A stretch of 64,000 nucleotides of DNA from Methylobacterium sp. NEAU K (GCF_030700285.1 NZ_JAUYZJ010000020.1:1-64000); one strand, 5' to 3'. Shown: positions 47,590 through 55,205, numbered from the stretch's first letter. Notes: a model not told the origin generated them from the letters alone. Translations and numbers: made by a program.

Positions 47590-47900
47590 TGAACGCCTTC
47601 CGTGAAGCGCACCGGCATGTCCTGCCGGGTGCAAAAACCATCGCCTCCGCGCAGGTGCCCGACGTCATCGCCTCCCACGCCGAGCGTGAGGCCGACCTCG
47701 CAGTGGTGACCGACCATCACGGCATCAACGCCTTCACCGACGAGCTTCTGATGGCCCGCGTCTTCCGCCGCTTCGGCTTGGAGATGCTGACCGAGGACGC
47801 CTTGGCGATGCTCGCCCGGGAATACGAGGCGAACGCCGCGCTCCGCGAGCGCATGGACGCCGAGAACCGGGCTCTGACCAAGCTGGCGGGTGCTCGATGA
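47589..47900 (+). CDS. Early hypothetical protein, 103 aa
   Basis: MNAFREAHRHVLPGAKTIAS, then ADLAVVTDHHGINAFTDELL and a C-terminal helix (MLAREYEANAALRERMDAEN). Coupled to both neighbours. No family recognised. Confidence 0.5.
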   Translation: MNAFREAHRHVLPGAKTIASAQVPDVIASHAEREADLAVVTDHHGINAFTDELLMARVFRRFGLEMLTEDALAMLAREYEANAALRERMDAENRALTKLAGAR

Positions 47901-48292
47901 GCTGCGCCGTCCGCTCCGCCCCGGACCATCAGGCGTTCATCGCCCTGGTCGACCGCTACGCCGCCGCGTTCGGCGTCCCGAGCTACAGCGAACTGGTCAG
48001 CGCCATCCACGCGCAGGATCAGCGCGCGTCCGAGTTCTACGGCGGCCTGCGCGCCGCCGCCGAGAACGTCCGCGCGGCGCAGATCCTCATCGCCCAGGCC
48101 GCCCTCGAGCAGCCGCGCGACGACATGCTCCGGAGCCTCGCCGAGGCGCTGAAGCACGCGACCGCGGCCAGCATGGCGGCCAATATCGCTCTGTTCACCG
48201 CCGAGACCCGCGTCGACCTCGACGGGCGCGACGACGTCACAGTGCTCGCCGACGCGCGCACGCGGCTCCGGGCTGCGGGGAGGCGCCGGTGA
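47897..48292 (+). CDS. Early hypothetical helical protein, 131 aa
   Basis: Starts MSCAVRSAPDHQAFIALVDR, then FYGGLRAAAENVRAAQILIA and LRSLAEALKHATAASMAANI. Almost all helix, no membrane segment. Overlaps by ATGA at the start and GTGA at the end. Unknown function. Confidence 0.5.
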   Translation: MSCAVRSAPDHQAFIALVDRYAAAFGVPSYSELVSAIHAQDQRASEFYGGLRAAAENVRAAQILIAQAALEQPRDDMLRSLAEALKHATAASMAANIALFTAETRVDLDGRDDVTVLADARTRLRAAGRRR

Positions 48293-48627
48293 GGACCGGC
48301 CCCGTCACCAACCGCGAGCGCGAGGAGATGCGCTGCCTGCGGGCGCAGCTCGTCTCCGTCGAGGAGATCGGCGCCCAGGTCGGCCGATCCGGTCGCTGTG
48401 TCTGGGAGCACGTGAAGGACATGGGCGTCGAGGCGCCCCGTCCAGGCCGGGCCGGCCGCGGCTGCAAACGCACCGACGCCGAGAACGCCCGGCTCCTCGC
48501 AGCCGCCCGCGCCGGCCTCTCCCGCGAGGAGATCGGTGCCCGCTTTCGCCTCGCGCCGATCAGCGTCGGCCCGACCCTGTCCCGCCTGCGCAAGGCGCAG
48601 CGCACCGCCGGGGAGTCCCGCGCGTGA
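48289..48627 (+). CDS. Early regulator-like protein with two HTH-like segments
   Basis: 112 aa, GTG start. EEMRCLRAQLVSVEEIGAQV with GRSGRCVWEHVKDMG and LLAAARAGLSREEIGARFRL with APISVGPTLSRLRKAQ: each resembles an HTH of the kind 'motif + S.EEIG...GRS...V'. This duplicated HTH design suggests DNA binding, with the two halves reading adjacent sites. Confidence 0.55.
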   Translation: MRTGPVTNREREEMRCLRAQLVSVEEIGAQVGRSGRCVWEHVKDMGVEAPRPGRAGRGCKRTDAENARLLAAARAGLSREEIGARFRLAPISVGPTLSRLRKAQRTAGESRA

Positions 48628-48914
48628 CCCTCGAATCCTTCTCTCCAGCCGAGGCCGTGATGACCCACGCAGTCCTGCCCGCCGAGATGCGCGAGCCCCG
48701 CGCCGTCACCCTCGCCCAGCGCGCGACCTTCCTCGGGATCCGGGCGTCCGTGCGTCTCTGCGAGGGCGTCCTGCGTGGGCTCCGCGACGCCGACGGCGCC
48801 GTGTTCGCGCTCCTGCTGCCGGCTGGGTCCGCGAGCCTGGATCTGGAGCGGGCCGAGATGCTCGCTGCGGCGATCAACGCCGGGCTCGGCGTCACCGTGC
48901 AAGCGGAGGCTTGA
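48624..48914 (+). CDS. Early hypothetical protein, 96 aa
   Basis: GTG start in a GTGA overlap; ATG at 48660 (MTHAVLPAEMREPRAVTLAQ) is an alternative. Beta-alpha layout: CEGVLRGLRDADGAVFALLL, LERAEMLAAAINAGLGVTVQ. Just upstream of the exonuclease gene. No family recognised. Confidence 0.5.
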   Translation: MTLESFSPAEAVMTHAVLPAEMREPRAVTLAQRATFLGIRASVRLCEGVLRGLRDADGAVFALLLPAGSASLDLERAEMLAAAINAGLGVTVQAEA

Positions 48915-48919
48915 GCGCC

Positions 48920-49636
48920 ATGGCCCTGCTCGCCCCCGATACCATCGAGCGCCAGTCCACCGTGCGCATCCACGCCGACCTCTACCAGGGCACCGAGGAG
49001 TGGATCGCGGCCCGGTGCGGCATGCTCACCGCCAGCGAGATATCGCTGATCCTCACGCCGACCTTCAAGGCGGCCAAGAACGAGAAGGAGCGCTCGCACC
49101 TCTACGAACTGCTCGCCCAGCGGATCACTGGCTTCGTCGAGCCGAGGTACGTCAGCGACGACATGCTGCGCGGCCGCGATGACGAGGTCGAGGCGCTCAC
49201 GCTCTACGCGAAGCACTACGCCGAGACCGAGACCGTCGGCTTCATCACCAACGACCGGTGGGGCTTCACGCTCGGCTACTCGCCGGACGCGCTGGTCGGC
49301 ACCGACGGTCTCGTCGAGTGCAAGTCGCGCCGGCAAAAGTACCAGGTCGAGACGTTCCTGGTGGACGTCGCCGAGGGTACGATTCCGAGCGATTACCTGC
49401 TCCAGATCCAGACCGGGCTCCTCGTCTCCGAGCGGTCCTGGTGCGACCTGGTCTCGTATTCCGGCGGGCTGCCGCTGGCCGTGATCCGCGCCTACCCGGA
49501 CGAGACCATCCAGGCCGCAATCCTCTCAGCCGCCGGCGACTTCGAGCAGCGCATCCGGGACGCGATGGGCCGCTACCGCGACGCCATCGCCGGCGCGATC
49601 CCGACGAAGCGGATCAACCGGGAGATCCAGCTATGA
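48920..49636 (+). CDS. YqaJ/lambda-exonuclease-type recombination nuclease
   Basis: 238 aa. PD-(D/E)xK core: GMLTASEISLILTP near the N-terminus, WGFTLGYSPDALVGTDGLVE with CKSRRQKYQVE giving Asp123, Glu133 and Lys135, then a glutamine-rich DYLLQIQTGLLVS helix that places Gln for metal-site chemistry. Family members digest one strand of dsDNA 5' to 3' for single-strand annealing. It overlaps the next gene (ATGA), which probably encodes its partner. Confidence 0.85.
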   Translation: MALLAPDTIERQSTVRIHADLYQGTEEWIAARCGMLTASEISLILTPTFKAAKNEKERSHLYELLAQRITGFVEPRYVSDDMLRGRDDEVEALTLYAKHYAETETVGFITNDRWGFTLGYSPDALVGTDGLVECKSRRQKYQVETFLVDVAEGTIPSDYLLQIQTGLLVSERSWCDLVSYSGGLPLAVIRAYPDETIQAAILSAAGDFEQRIRDAMGRYRDAIAGAIPTKRINREIQL

Positions 49637-50295
49637 CGGACCTTTCGCAGACGATCGCGCCCAAGAGCGACCAGCTCAACGCTGATGACCTGATCAGCGG
49701 CCCACGCACCATCAAGGTGACCCGCGTCTCCGCCATGAAGGAGCCGGACCAGCCTATCGCGATCTACTTCGAGGGCGACAACGGCAAGCCCTACAAGCCG
49801 GGCAAGTCGATGCGGCGCGTCCTCGTGCGGGTCTGGGGCAACGACGGCAACGCCTACGCCGGACGGCGGATGACGCTCTACCGCGATGACGCCGTGCAGT
49901 TCGGCGGCGTCGCGGTCGGCGGCATCCGGATCAGCCACATGTCGGGGATCACCTCGGCGGTGACGATGGCGCTCACCGAGAAACGCGCGAGCCGCAAGCC
50001 CTTCACGGTGAAGCCGCTCGCGGAGGAGCGGGAGGCGGCGCAGCAGACCATCGAGCAGCCCCGGCAGCAGACCGGCCGTGAGCGGCTGATGACGGCCGCG
50101 CGGGAGCGAGCCGCAGAGGGTAGCGAGTCCCTGCGCGCGTTCCGGGCCAGCCTCACCGAGCAGCAGGATCGCGCCCTGACTCCGATCCTGGACGAGCTGG
50201 ACCGGACCGCCTCCTACGCGGACGCGGCCGACGACAGGCCGCCCCTCGACGACGATTTCCCCGGCTTCGCGCCGGCTGATGAGCAGGCTGCGTGA
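49633..50295 (+). CDS. Partner of the exonuclease, possible single-strand annealing or ssDNA-binding protein
   Basis: 220 aa. Core domain: GPRTIKVTRVSAMKEPDQPI, AIYFEGDNGKPYKPGKSMRR, VWGNDGNAYAGRRMTLYRDD, VQFGGVAVGGIRISHMSGIT, beta-rich like an OB fold. The C-terminal third is charged, ending with an acidic PPLDDDFPGFAPADEQAA. This protein type is regularly found beside YqaJ exonucleases in alphaproteobacterial prophages. The annealing role is inferred from position; no RecT/Bet/Erf motif is seen. Confidence 0.6.
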   Translation: MTDLSQTIAPKSDQLNADDLISGPRTIKVTRVSAMKEPDQPIAIYFEGDNGKPYKPGKSMRRVLVRVWGNDGNAYAGRRMTLYRDDAVQFGGVAVGGIRISHMSGITSAVTMALTEKRASRKPFTVKPLAEEREAAQQTIEQPRQQTGRERLMTAARERAAEGSESLRAFRASLTEQQDRALTPILDELDRTASYADAADDRPPLDDDFPGFAPADEQAA

Positions 50296-50804
50296 TGGCC
50301 GCCCCCATCTGCCCGGCGTGTGAGACCACCGCCCGTCTCACCGATGGCCGCGAGATCTACCCGCACCGGCCCGACCTCGCGGACAAGCCGATCTGGGCCT
50401 GCATGATCTGCGAGGACACGTACGTCGGCTGCCATCCCGGCATCGAGGATCCGCTGGGATTCCCGGCCGACGCCGCCCTGCGCGAGGCGCGGATGATCCT
50501 GCACCATCGCCGGATCGACCCGCTGTGGAAGCACGCGCCGCGCACCGGCGGCTACGGCAACCTCGACATGGCCGGCATCAAGACCGTCCAAAAGGCCGCC
50601 CGAGGCCGCGTCTACGGCTTCCTGGCCGCGCGGATGGGGCTGACCCGTGAGACCTGCCACACGGCGATGTTCACGCTGGAGCAGTGCTGCGAGGCTTGGA
50701 CTGCGCTGGCCGGGGTCTCGTACCGGGAGGTTCGGCACTGGGCGAAGTTCGGCGATGGTCGGAAGCGGCACGCCCCGGCGAGCGGGGAGGGCGTGGCGGC
50801 ATGA
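50295..50804 (+). CDS. Zinc-finger-containing phage protein (DUF3268 type)
   Basis: 169 aa. CPACETTARLTDGREIYPHR, ACMICEDTYVGCHPGIEDPL: two CxxC knuckles with intervening strands match the phage zinc-finger protein family DUF3268, followed by a helical domain (LDMAGIKTVQKAARGRVYGF, LRHWAKFGDGRK-like end). Function unknown. TGATG coupling to the preceding gene. Confidence 0.7.
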   Translation: MAAPICPACETTARLTDGREIYPHRPDLADKPIWACMICEDTYVGCHPGIEDPLGFPADAALREARMILHHRRIDPLWKHAPRTGGYGNLDMAGIKTVQKAARGRVYGFLAARMGLTRETCHTAMFTLEQCCEAWTALAGVSYREVRHWAKFGDGRKRHAPASGEGVAA

Positions 50805-50875
50805 AGCGCTCCCCTATCTCCCCGAAGCGGAGCGAGGCATTTTGTGCAGGCAGCCCGCACAATATATTGTCAAAT
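50801..50875 (+). pseudogene. 5' remnant of an interrupted early gene
   Basis: ATG coupled to the preceding stop, then MKRSPISPKRSEAFCAGSP, the usual opening of phage NinG/HNH-type recombination proteins. After about 24 codons the sequence changes to the AT-rich antisense gene 50876-51739. A plausible 3' remnant in the same frame (LAACIGKTGAAA, stop at 51818-51820) follows the insert. The frame stays open throughout, but the middle part is the shadow of the antisense gene. Confidence 0.45.
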
Positions 50876-51739
50876 CTAGCCGTCTCTACTTTCTGCAGAC
50901 TCGATTGCGCTATCTCTAAGCAATTTAAGCCTTCTGAGCTCGCTGTTAACGAGGGCGTAATCGGCCAATTGCTTCAGTTCTATCTCGCGCTCTCTCCTGT
51001 TTATTGCGTCGACGATCGCCCTCATATCGTCATGCAAGCGAAGATCGAAGAGCTGATTTTGCGCCAATGGACGGTCAATACTTTTTTTGACGCTTATCAG
51101 TTTCTGATATTCTTGTTTAGATTTCTCAAAAAATTGCGAGGCAGCTTCATGAATTTGCTGAGGCATCCTAGCCTCCTCAAGAAGCTTGAATGCTTTGTCT
51201 GCGCTGTCATTAATAGCGTTGAGGTTTCTGTTTATTTCCCCGCTTACGCCGCTCATGTCCTCAGTAGTCGCCTTGCCGTCAAACGCCTCCGCTGCCGCAT
51301 AGAGTTCAGACTTAGATTTGATAAAATTAAAATTATTGATTGCTTCACATTGTGCCGATGCTGCTTTCTCCATGAGCACGAAAATAGCGGAAATGTAAGA
51401 TATAAGATCGCTAAGCCGAGAGACTGTCTCAGAAAATATCTGCTTTCTCAGAATTTTTACTTGCGCATCGGTGCCGGTGGCTTGTTTCATCGCTCCGGCA
51501 AAGGCAAGCCATCCAGCTATAATCGTTGCGGCGGCTCCAATGATTGCCTGGTATCGGTTGAACCAAAATTCAAAGCATCCTGCCGCATCGCCTACTTTCA
51601 CGGCTTTGGCTGCTTCCTGGTCCCAGCAGACGCTCTCCATGCTTGTTTCGAGAGCGACCGCCAACAGGATCAGCAGCGCTACGCCGATCCATGGCGCCCA
51701 GCGCCGCAACTCGCCCTCACGCACGAAGCCCTTGAACAC
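50876..51739 (-). CDS. Membrane-anchored coiled-coil protein, antisense cargo gene
   Basis: 287 aa. Two membrane segments (WAPWIGVALLILLAVALETS near residue 14-33; YQAIIGAAATIIAGWLAFAG near 63-82) with VCWDQEAAKAVKVGDAAGCF between them in the periplasm, then about 190 residues of cytoplasmic helix/coiled coil (ETVSRLSDLISYISAIFVLM; EAASQFFEKSKQEYQKLISV). Codons are AT-rich against the surroundings. It interrupts the rightward early operon. The layout fits lysogen-expressed exclusion or sensor proteins; no family named. Confidence 0.65.
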   Translation of the reverse strand: MFKGFVREGELRRWAPWIGVALLILLAVALETSMESVCWDQEAAKAVKVGDAAGCFEFWFNRYQAIIGAAATIIAGWLAFAGAMKQATGTDAQVKILRKQIFSETVSRLSDLISYISAIFVLMEKAASAQCEAINNFNFIKSKSELYAAAEAFDGKATTEDMSGVSGEINRNLNAINDSADKAFKLLEEARMPQQIHEAASQFFEKSKQEYQKLISVKKSIDRPLAQNQLFDLRLHDDMRAIVDAINRREREIELKQLADYALVNSELRRLKLLRDSAIESAESRDG

Positions 51740-51816
51740 GTCCAGTCCTCTCGATCGCAGGTCGAGAGCGTAGCAGCGGGCCTAGCCGCATGCATCGGCA
51801 AAACCGGGGCCGCGGC

Positions 51817-52518
51817 ATGATCCACTACCACGGCACGCCGATCACGCCCGTGGCGGCGCTCTACCAGCTCGCCGGCCGGCACTTCTGCGTCAGCCACGCC
51901 CGGCCGGAGCAGGTCGGCCGAGTTCACGAGATCGGCCAGAGCGTCATGCTCGACAACGGCGCGTTCTCAAAGTGGAAGCGCGGCGCCGAGACCGACTGGC
52001 CGGCCTTCTACGCCTGGTGTGACCGCTGGCTCGGATTCCCGACCACTTGGGCGGTGATCCCTGACGTGATCGACGGCGGGTCGCAGCTCCAGGACGCGCT
52101 CCTGCGGGAATGGCCCTTCGGCCACCGCGGCGCGCCGGTCTGGCACATGGACGAGCCGCTGCCCCGGCTCCTGCGCTTGTGCTCGAAGTGGCCGCGCGTC
52201 TGCATCGGCTCGACCGCGGAGTACCGCAAGGTCATGTCCGACCTCTGGCGTCGCCGGATGGACGAGTGCTGGAACGCGCTCGCCCGCGAGCACCGGCATC
52301 TGCCGTGGGTGCACATGCTCCGCGGCATGCAGTGCAGCGGCGAGCCCTGGCCGTTCGCCTCCGCCGACAGCACCGACATCGCGCAGAACCACTGGCGCCC
52401 GCAGAACACCCCGCGCGGCATGGCCGACGGCTGGGACGCTCTGCAGACGCCGGGCGCCTGGTCACCCAGGCCCGAGCAGATGGAGCTCGGAGCCTCCTTT
52501 CCCATCGCCGCGGAGTAG
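51817..52518 (+). CDS. TGT-fold (DpdA-like) protein, possible base transglycosylase
   Basis: 233 aa. Starts MIHYHGTPITPVAALYQLAG. Ordered motifs: SVMLDNGAFSKWKRG, TTWAVIPDVIDGG, GAPVWHMDEPLPRLLRLC, PRVCIGSTAEYRKV, PWVHMLRGMQCSG, PFASADSTDIAQNHW. The D-N-G-A-F / V-I-P-D / W-H-M-D / H-M-L-R-G / S-A-D-S-T-D series reads like the successive strands of a TIM barrel as in tRNA-guanine transglycosylases and the phage DNA-deazaguanine enzyme DpdA. If so it would swap guanine for a 7-deazaguanine. No preQ0 synthesis gene is in the window; the host could supply it. Family call by motif only. Confidence 0.5.
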   Translation: MIHYHGTPITPVAALYQLAGRHFCVSHARPEQVGRVHEIGQSVMLDNGAFSKWKRGAETDWPAFYAWCDRWLGFPTTWAVIPDVIDGGSQLQDALLREWPFGHRGAPVWHMDEPLPRLLRLCSKWPRVCIGSTAEYRKVMSDLWRRRMDECWNALAREHRHLPWVHMLRGMQCSGEPWPFASADSTDIAQNHWRPQNTPRGMADGWDALQTPGAWSPRPEQMELGASFPIAAE

Positions 52519-52522
52519 CAGC

Positions 52523-52774
52523 ATGGCCGAGTCCCGCACCATCACGCGTGAGGGCTTCACCGCCGCCGACCTCGCCGACTGTGCCGAACGCGAGGTCCGC
52601 CAGCGTCAGCGCGCCTATCCGCGCTGGGTCGAGGCCGGCCGCATGACACAACAGCACGCCGACCGCCAGACCGCGCTCATGCGGGCGATCGCCCGCAAGC
52701 TCCGCGCAGAGGCCGATGCCGAGGGCGCGAAGGGGGATCTGTTCGGCATTGAGGAGGTTCGCCGTGGCTTCTGA
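52523..52774 (+). CDS. Early phage protein, 83 aa, helical
   Basis: MAESRTITREGFTAADLADC, AEREVRQRQRAYPRWVEAGR, MTQQHADRQTALMRAIARKL. The EVRQRQRAYPRWVEAGRM block is typical of a small early protein of alphaproteobacterial prophages; function unknown. Five bases after the TGT-like gene. Confidence 0.6.
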   Translation: MAESRTITREGFTAADLADCAEREVRQRQRAYPRWVEAGRMTQQHADRQTALMRAIARKLRAEADAEGAKGDLFGIEEVRRGF

Positions 52775-52778
52775 GTGC
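52764..52778 (+). pseudogene. Orphan start of an interrupted early gene
   Basis: GTG with a perfect GGAGG six bases upstream opens VASEC, after which the strand bias flips to the antisense gene 52779-52979. The frame remains open to 53204 (ending VATVEVRHG) where a strong GGAGG and another ATG (53197) follow. It looks like a phage gene whose interior was replaced by cargo. Confidence 0.35.
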
Positions 52779-52979
52779 CTACATCCTCTTCATCGAGGCG
52801 ATGAGGCCTGTCTCCTCGTCTTCGGAGACCGTTCCGGTCGGACGTTCCTTACCCGAGGTATTCTCGTCCCGAGGCTGGTGCGGACCACCTTCCTCGATGA
52901 ATCGCTTCCTGCTGGCATCCTCTCGGGCAGCAACATCCTCTACGGACGGCGCAACGCCGTCTTTCTCGCCGCCAGTCAT
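52779..52979 (-). CDS. Small hydrophilic protein, antisense cargo gene, 66 aa
   Basis: MTGGEKDGVAPSVEDVAARE, DASRKRFIEEGGPHQPRDEN, EETGLIASMKRM at the end. Highly charged, probably disordered; composition and lack of rare residues favour this strand over the overlapping plus-strand frame. No family recognised. Lies antisense inside the early operon. Confidence 0.5.
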   Translation of the reverse strand: MTGGEKDGVAPSVEDVAAREDASRKRFIEEGGPHQPRDENTSGKERPTGTVSEDEETGLIASMKRM

Positions 52980-53213
52980 CGCGCTCTCCCGGTCTTTCGT
53001 GGATACGCAGGACGCTCAGAGCCATGGCGTGACCTGTCGTCCGTGGACGGTAAGAACGCCGTCCAATCGATCTATGTTGAATTGATCGACAAGGTCGCTC
53101 GTTCCTTGAGAGCAATCATCTGGCGCCCACCATTTTGCTGCTGGCAGCCGCTCGCCCCGCCCGACGCGCTCGAAGTCGCTACCGTGGAGGTGCGCCATGG
53201 GTGAGCGCAGCGT

Positions 53214-53483
53214 TCAGATGACGAACTTCAAGCCCAGCTTCTGGCCGTCACGCCAAACCACCTCGCAGAGTTGGTTGAGCGATAATCCTGTCGAGATCAG
53301 ACGGAATGTTTCCGGAGCCGTCATGTCGGGTTCCAGTTCGATCATCGCTCCGGATCTAGCGATATCCCAAACGAGGCAATCGCAGTGCTCTTGCGGGTGG
53401 CCGAAAGCGAGCTGCCCTGTCTTTAGGGCGTGGCTGCGTGGCTCGTTTCTGCGTTCTTCGGCCACTGTTCGACTCCGAATCAT
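53214..53483 (-). CDS. PilZ-domain protein, antisense cargo gene
   Basis: 89 aa. EERRNEPRSHALKTGQLAFG, then CLVWDIARSGAMIELEPDMT and LCEVVWRDGQKLGLKFVI follow the PilZ pattern RxxxR...D.S..G. The N-terminal RRNEPR supplies an RxxxR-like arginine pair and W-D-I-A-R-S-G the second motif, so cyclic-di-GMP binding is possible. Such single-domain PilZ proteins are chromosomal in Methylobacterium relatives. It interrupts the rightward operon. Confidence 0.7.
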   Translation of the reverse strand: MIRSRTVAEERRNEPRSHALKTGQLAFGHPQEHCDCLVWDIARSGAMIELEPDMTAPETFRLISTGLSLNQLCEVVWRDGQKLGLKFVI

Positions 53484-53576
53484 CAGAAATCAGACTATCG
53501 GCCGAGGTATTAAGTCCGGCTTTGTTTCCGGAGCTGTTTTCGACGCAATCGATGCGCTCGACATCGCGGGGGCGGC

Positions 53577-53666
53577 ATGAGCGCGGCGATTGACTGGAAG
53601 CGCGGTGCATTTGTCCAGGCGCGCGACGCCGGACTTAAGGGGCAGGGAGGGGATAGTGCCGCGTAG
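53577..53666 (+). CDS. Small peptide upstream of the excisionase gene, 29 aa
   Basis: MSAAIDWKRGAFVQARDAGL then KGQGGDSAA. The ATG overlaps a preceding stop (ATGA) and the end overlaps the GTG of 53656. Short, but coupling on both sides suggests it is translated or is a leader. Confidence 0.4.
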   Translation: MSAAIDWKRGAFVQARDAGLKGQGGDSAA

Positions 53667-53928
53667 CGCTCGTGCACAGGAGCGGCCCGAGCGGCTCGCG
53701 CTACCGTTCGCTCCGAAGGGGCTCTCCCGATTGGAAGCTGCCCGCTACGTCGGCGTGTCGACGACCACCTTCGACGAGATGGTGCGCGAGCGCCTGATGC
53801 CGCGGCCAAAGCTGGTCGGCACTCGCGTGCTGTGGGATCGCGCGCAGATCGACCTGTTCTTCGAGGCACTTCCGGAACGCGAGGCGTCGCAGGAGAGCGA
53901 CGAGGAGATCCTGGAGAGGCTCGGGTGA
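53656..53928 (+). CDS. Excisionase/AlpA-like HTH protein
   Basis: 90 aa, GTG start behind AGGGAGGGG. LPFAPKGLSRLEAARYVGVS then TTTFDEMVRERLMPRPKLVG with TRVLWDRAQIDLFFEALPER: the winged HTH of excisionases and AlpA regulators. It overlaps the integrase start (GTGA), the classic xis-int pairing, so it probably directs excision. Confidence 0.8.
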   Translation: MPRSARAQERPERLALPFAPKGLSRLEAARYVGVSTTTFDEMVRERLMPRPKLVGTRVLWDRAQIDLFFEALPEREASQESDEEILERLG

Positions 53929-55079
53929 CGCGCGTCCGGGTAAAGGGGTTCAAGATCTTTGCGGACCGGCACGGAGCCATGCGGTGTTACCACCGGGCGA
54001 CCGGCGAGAAGATCGACCTGAAGAAGGCGCCGCTCGGCTCCGCGGCCTTCTTCAACGAGGTCGCGCGGATCGGCCGTAGCGCAGAGGCGGCGGCTGCACC
54101 GAAGGCCGGTACGCTCGGCAGTCTCATCGCAGCCTACCGGGCGCACACAGCCTTCACCGACCTCGCACCGCAGACACGCGCCGACTACCAAAAGGTCCTC
54201 GACTATCTGAAGGACATCGACGGCACGGACCTGCAGCGCTTTACGCGTCCCTTCGTCGTGAAGGTCCGGGATCGTGCGGCCGAGCGGAAGGGCCGGCGGT
54301 TCGGAAACTATGTGAAGGCGGTCCTGTCTCTGCTGTTCGCATGGGGCTCGGAGCGCGGCCACCTGCCGGCCAACACGGCCGCCGGCATCAAGGATCTGCG
54401 CAAGAAGAAGGGCGAACCCGACGCGAATCGGCCATGGTCGGACGCCGAGCGCGAGGCCGTGCTGGCCGGCGCCCCGCCGCATATCCTCACCCCTGTGGCC
54501 CTGATGATGTTCACCGGTCTCGGGCCGAAGGATGCGCTCACCCTGCCTCGCGCGGCGTACCGGGACGGTGAACTGTCGACGAGCCGCTCGAAGACGGGCG
54601 AGCCGGTGTTCTGGCCGGCACCGCTGCCGCTTGCGATGATCCTGGCTGCAGCCCCGGAGCACACCGCGCCGACGCTGTGCGCCAACTCGGAAGGCAAGCC
54701 CTGGACGCTCAGCGGATTCCGAGCCTCCTGGCGGCCGATCCGGATGCGGCTGGAGGAGGCGGGGAGGGTGCAGCCTGGGCTGACACTCTACGGCCTTCGT
54801 CACACCCTCGCGGTGGTCCTGCGGGAGATCGGGCACGACGAGCGAGCGATCGCGGACGCGCTTGGACAGCGCACGATCGAGATGGCTCGGCATTATGCGA
54901 AGGGGGCCGATCTAGCGCCGAAGATGCGGGCGTTAGTGGCTACGCTCGACGCCGAATTCGCCCGCCGGAGCGAGGAGAGGCGTCAAACCGAAGCCGAACA
55001 AGTGTCAAACCGGAAAAGAGACTATCCGGCCGATGTCAGTAAAAACAAAGACTTAAATGGTAGCGAGGGAGGGATTTGA
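53925..55079 (+). CDS. Phage integrase (tyrosine recombinase) at the attachment end
   Basis: 384 aa, GTG start. N-terminal arm-binding part to about residue 60, SAM-like core-binding domain (TLGSLIAAYRAHTAFTDLAP; GNYVKAVLSLLFAWGSERGH), catalytic domain with Lys223 (SRSKTGEP), Arg292-His293 (YGLRHTLA) and Tyr324 (ARHYAKGA). The first catalytic Arg position reads TGLGPKDALTL and the box II His is Tyr289, so two usual residues are missing; such variants occur in a rhizobial-type subgroup. The last 22 bases lie within the tRNA-Met gene on the other strand. Confidence 0.85.
   Translation: MTRVRVKGFKIFADRHGAMRCYHRATGEKIDLKKAPLGSAAFFNEVARIGRSAEAAAAPKAGTLGSLIAAYRAHTAFTDLAPQTRADYQKVLDYLKDIDGTDLQRFTRPFVVKVRDRAAERKGRRFGNYVKAVLSLLFAWGSERGHLPANTAAGIKDLRKKKGEPDANRPWSDAEREAVLAGAPPHILTPVALMMFTGLGPKDALTLPRAAYRDGELSTSRSKTGEPVFWPAPLPLAMILAAAPEHTAPTLCANSEGKPWTLSGFRASWRPIRMRLEEAGRVQPGLTLYGLRHTLAVVLREIGHDERAIADALGQRTIEMARHYAKGADLAPKMRALVATLDAEFARRSEERRQTEAEQVSNRKRDYPADVSKNKDLNGSEGGI
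55058..55079. other. Right attachment site candidate (attR) in the tRNA 3' end
   Basis: The segment shared by the integrase stop region and the tRNA acceptor/T-arm. tRNA 3' ends are the usual core for this integrase class. No second copy of this sequence was found in the window, so the other junction should lie to the left. Confidence 0.6.
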
Positions 55080-55134
55080 ACCCCCGACACAAGGATTATG
55101 ATTCCTCTGCTCTAACCAGCTGAGCTACCCCGCC
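55058..55134 (-). tRNA. tRNA-Met (anticodon CAT)
   Basis: 77 nt with encoded CCA. Acceptor GGCGGGG/CCTCGCT pairs with two G-T wobbles, D-arm TAGCTCAGCTGGTTAGAGC, anticodon stem GAGGA/TCCTT enclosing ATCATAA (anticodon CAT), T-arm around GGTTCAAATCC. No initiator-type C1-A72 mismatch, so elongator Met; an Ile2 (lysidine-modified CAT) tRNA cannot be fully excluded. It is intact after integration. Confidence 0.95.
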
Positions 55135-55205
55135 CCAAGCCGCGCCTGTCCCGAAAGGGATCGCGCGTCCAGCGGGCGGGGTATAGGGAGGGCAGGCGCG
55201 GGCTG

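Noticed and set aside
50801..51820. Single 339-codon plus-strand gene
   Set aside because: Only its first 24 or so and last dozen codons look like phage sequence; the middle mirrors the membrane coiled-coil gene on the minus strand, which has a sensible domain layout.
53016..53198. 60-codon minus-strand frame starting MAHLHGSDFERVGRGERLPA
   Set aside because: Some protein-like character, but no ribosome site, and its start lies over the strong GGAGG and ATG of the plus-strand phage gene at 53197. Left undecided and not listed as a gene.
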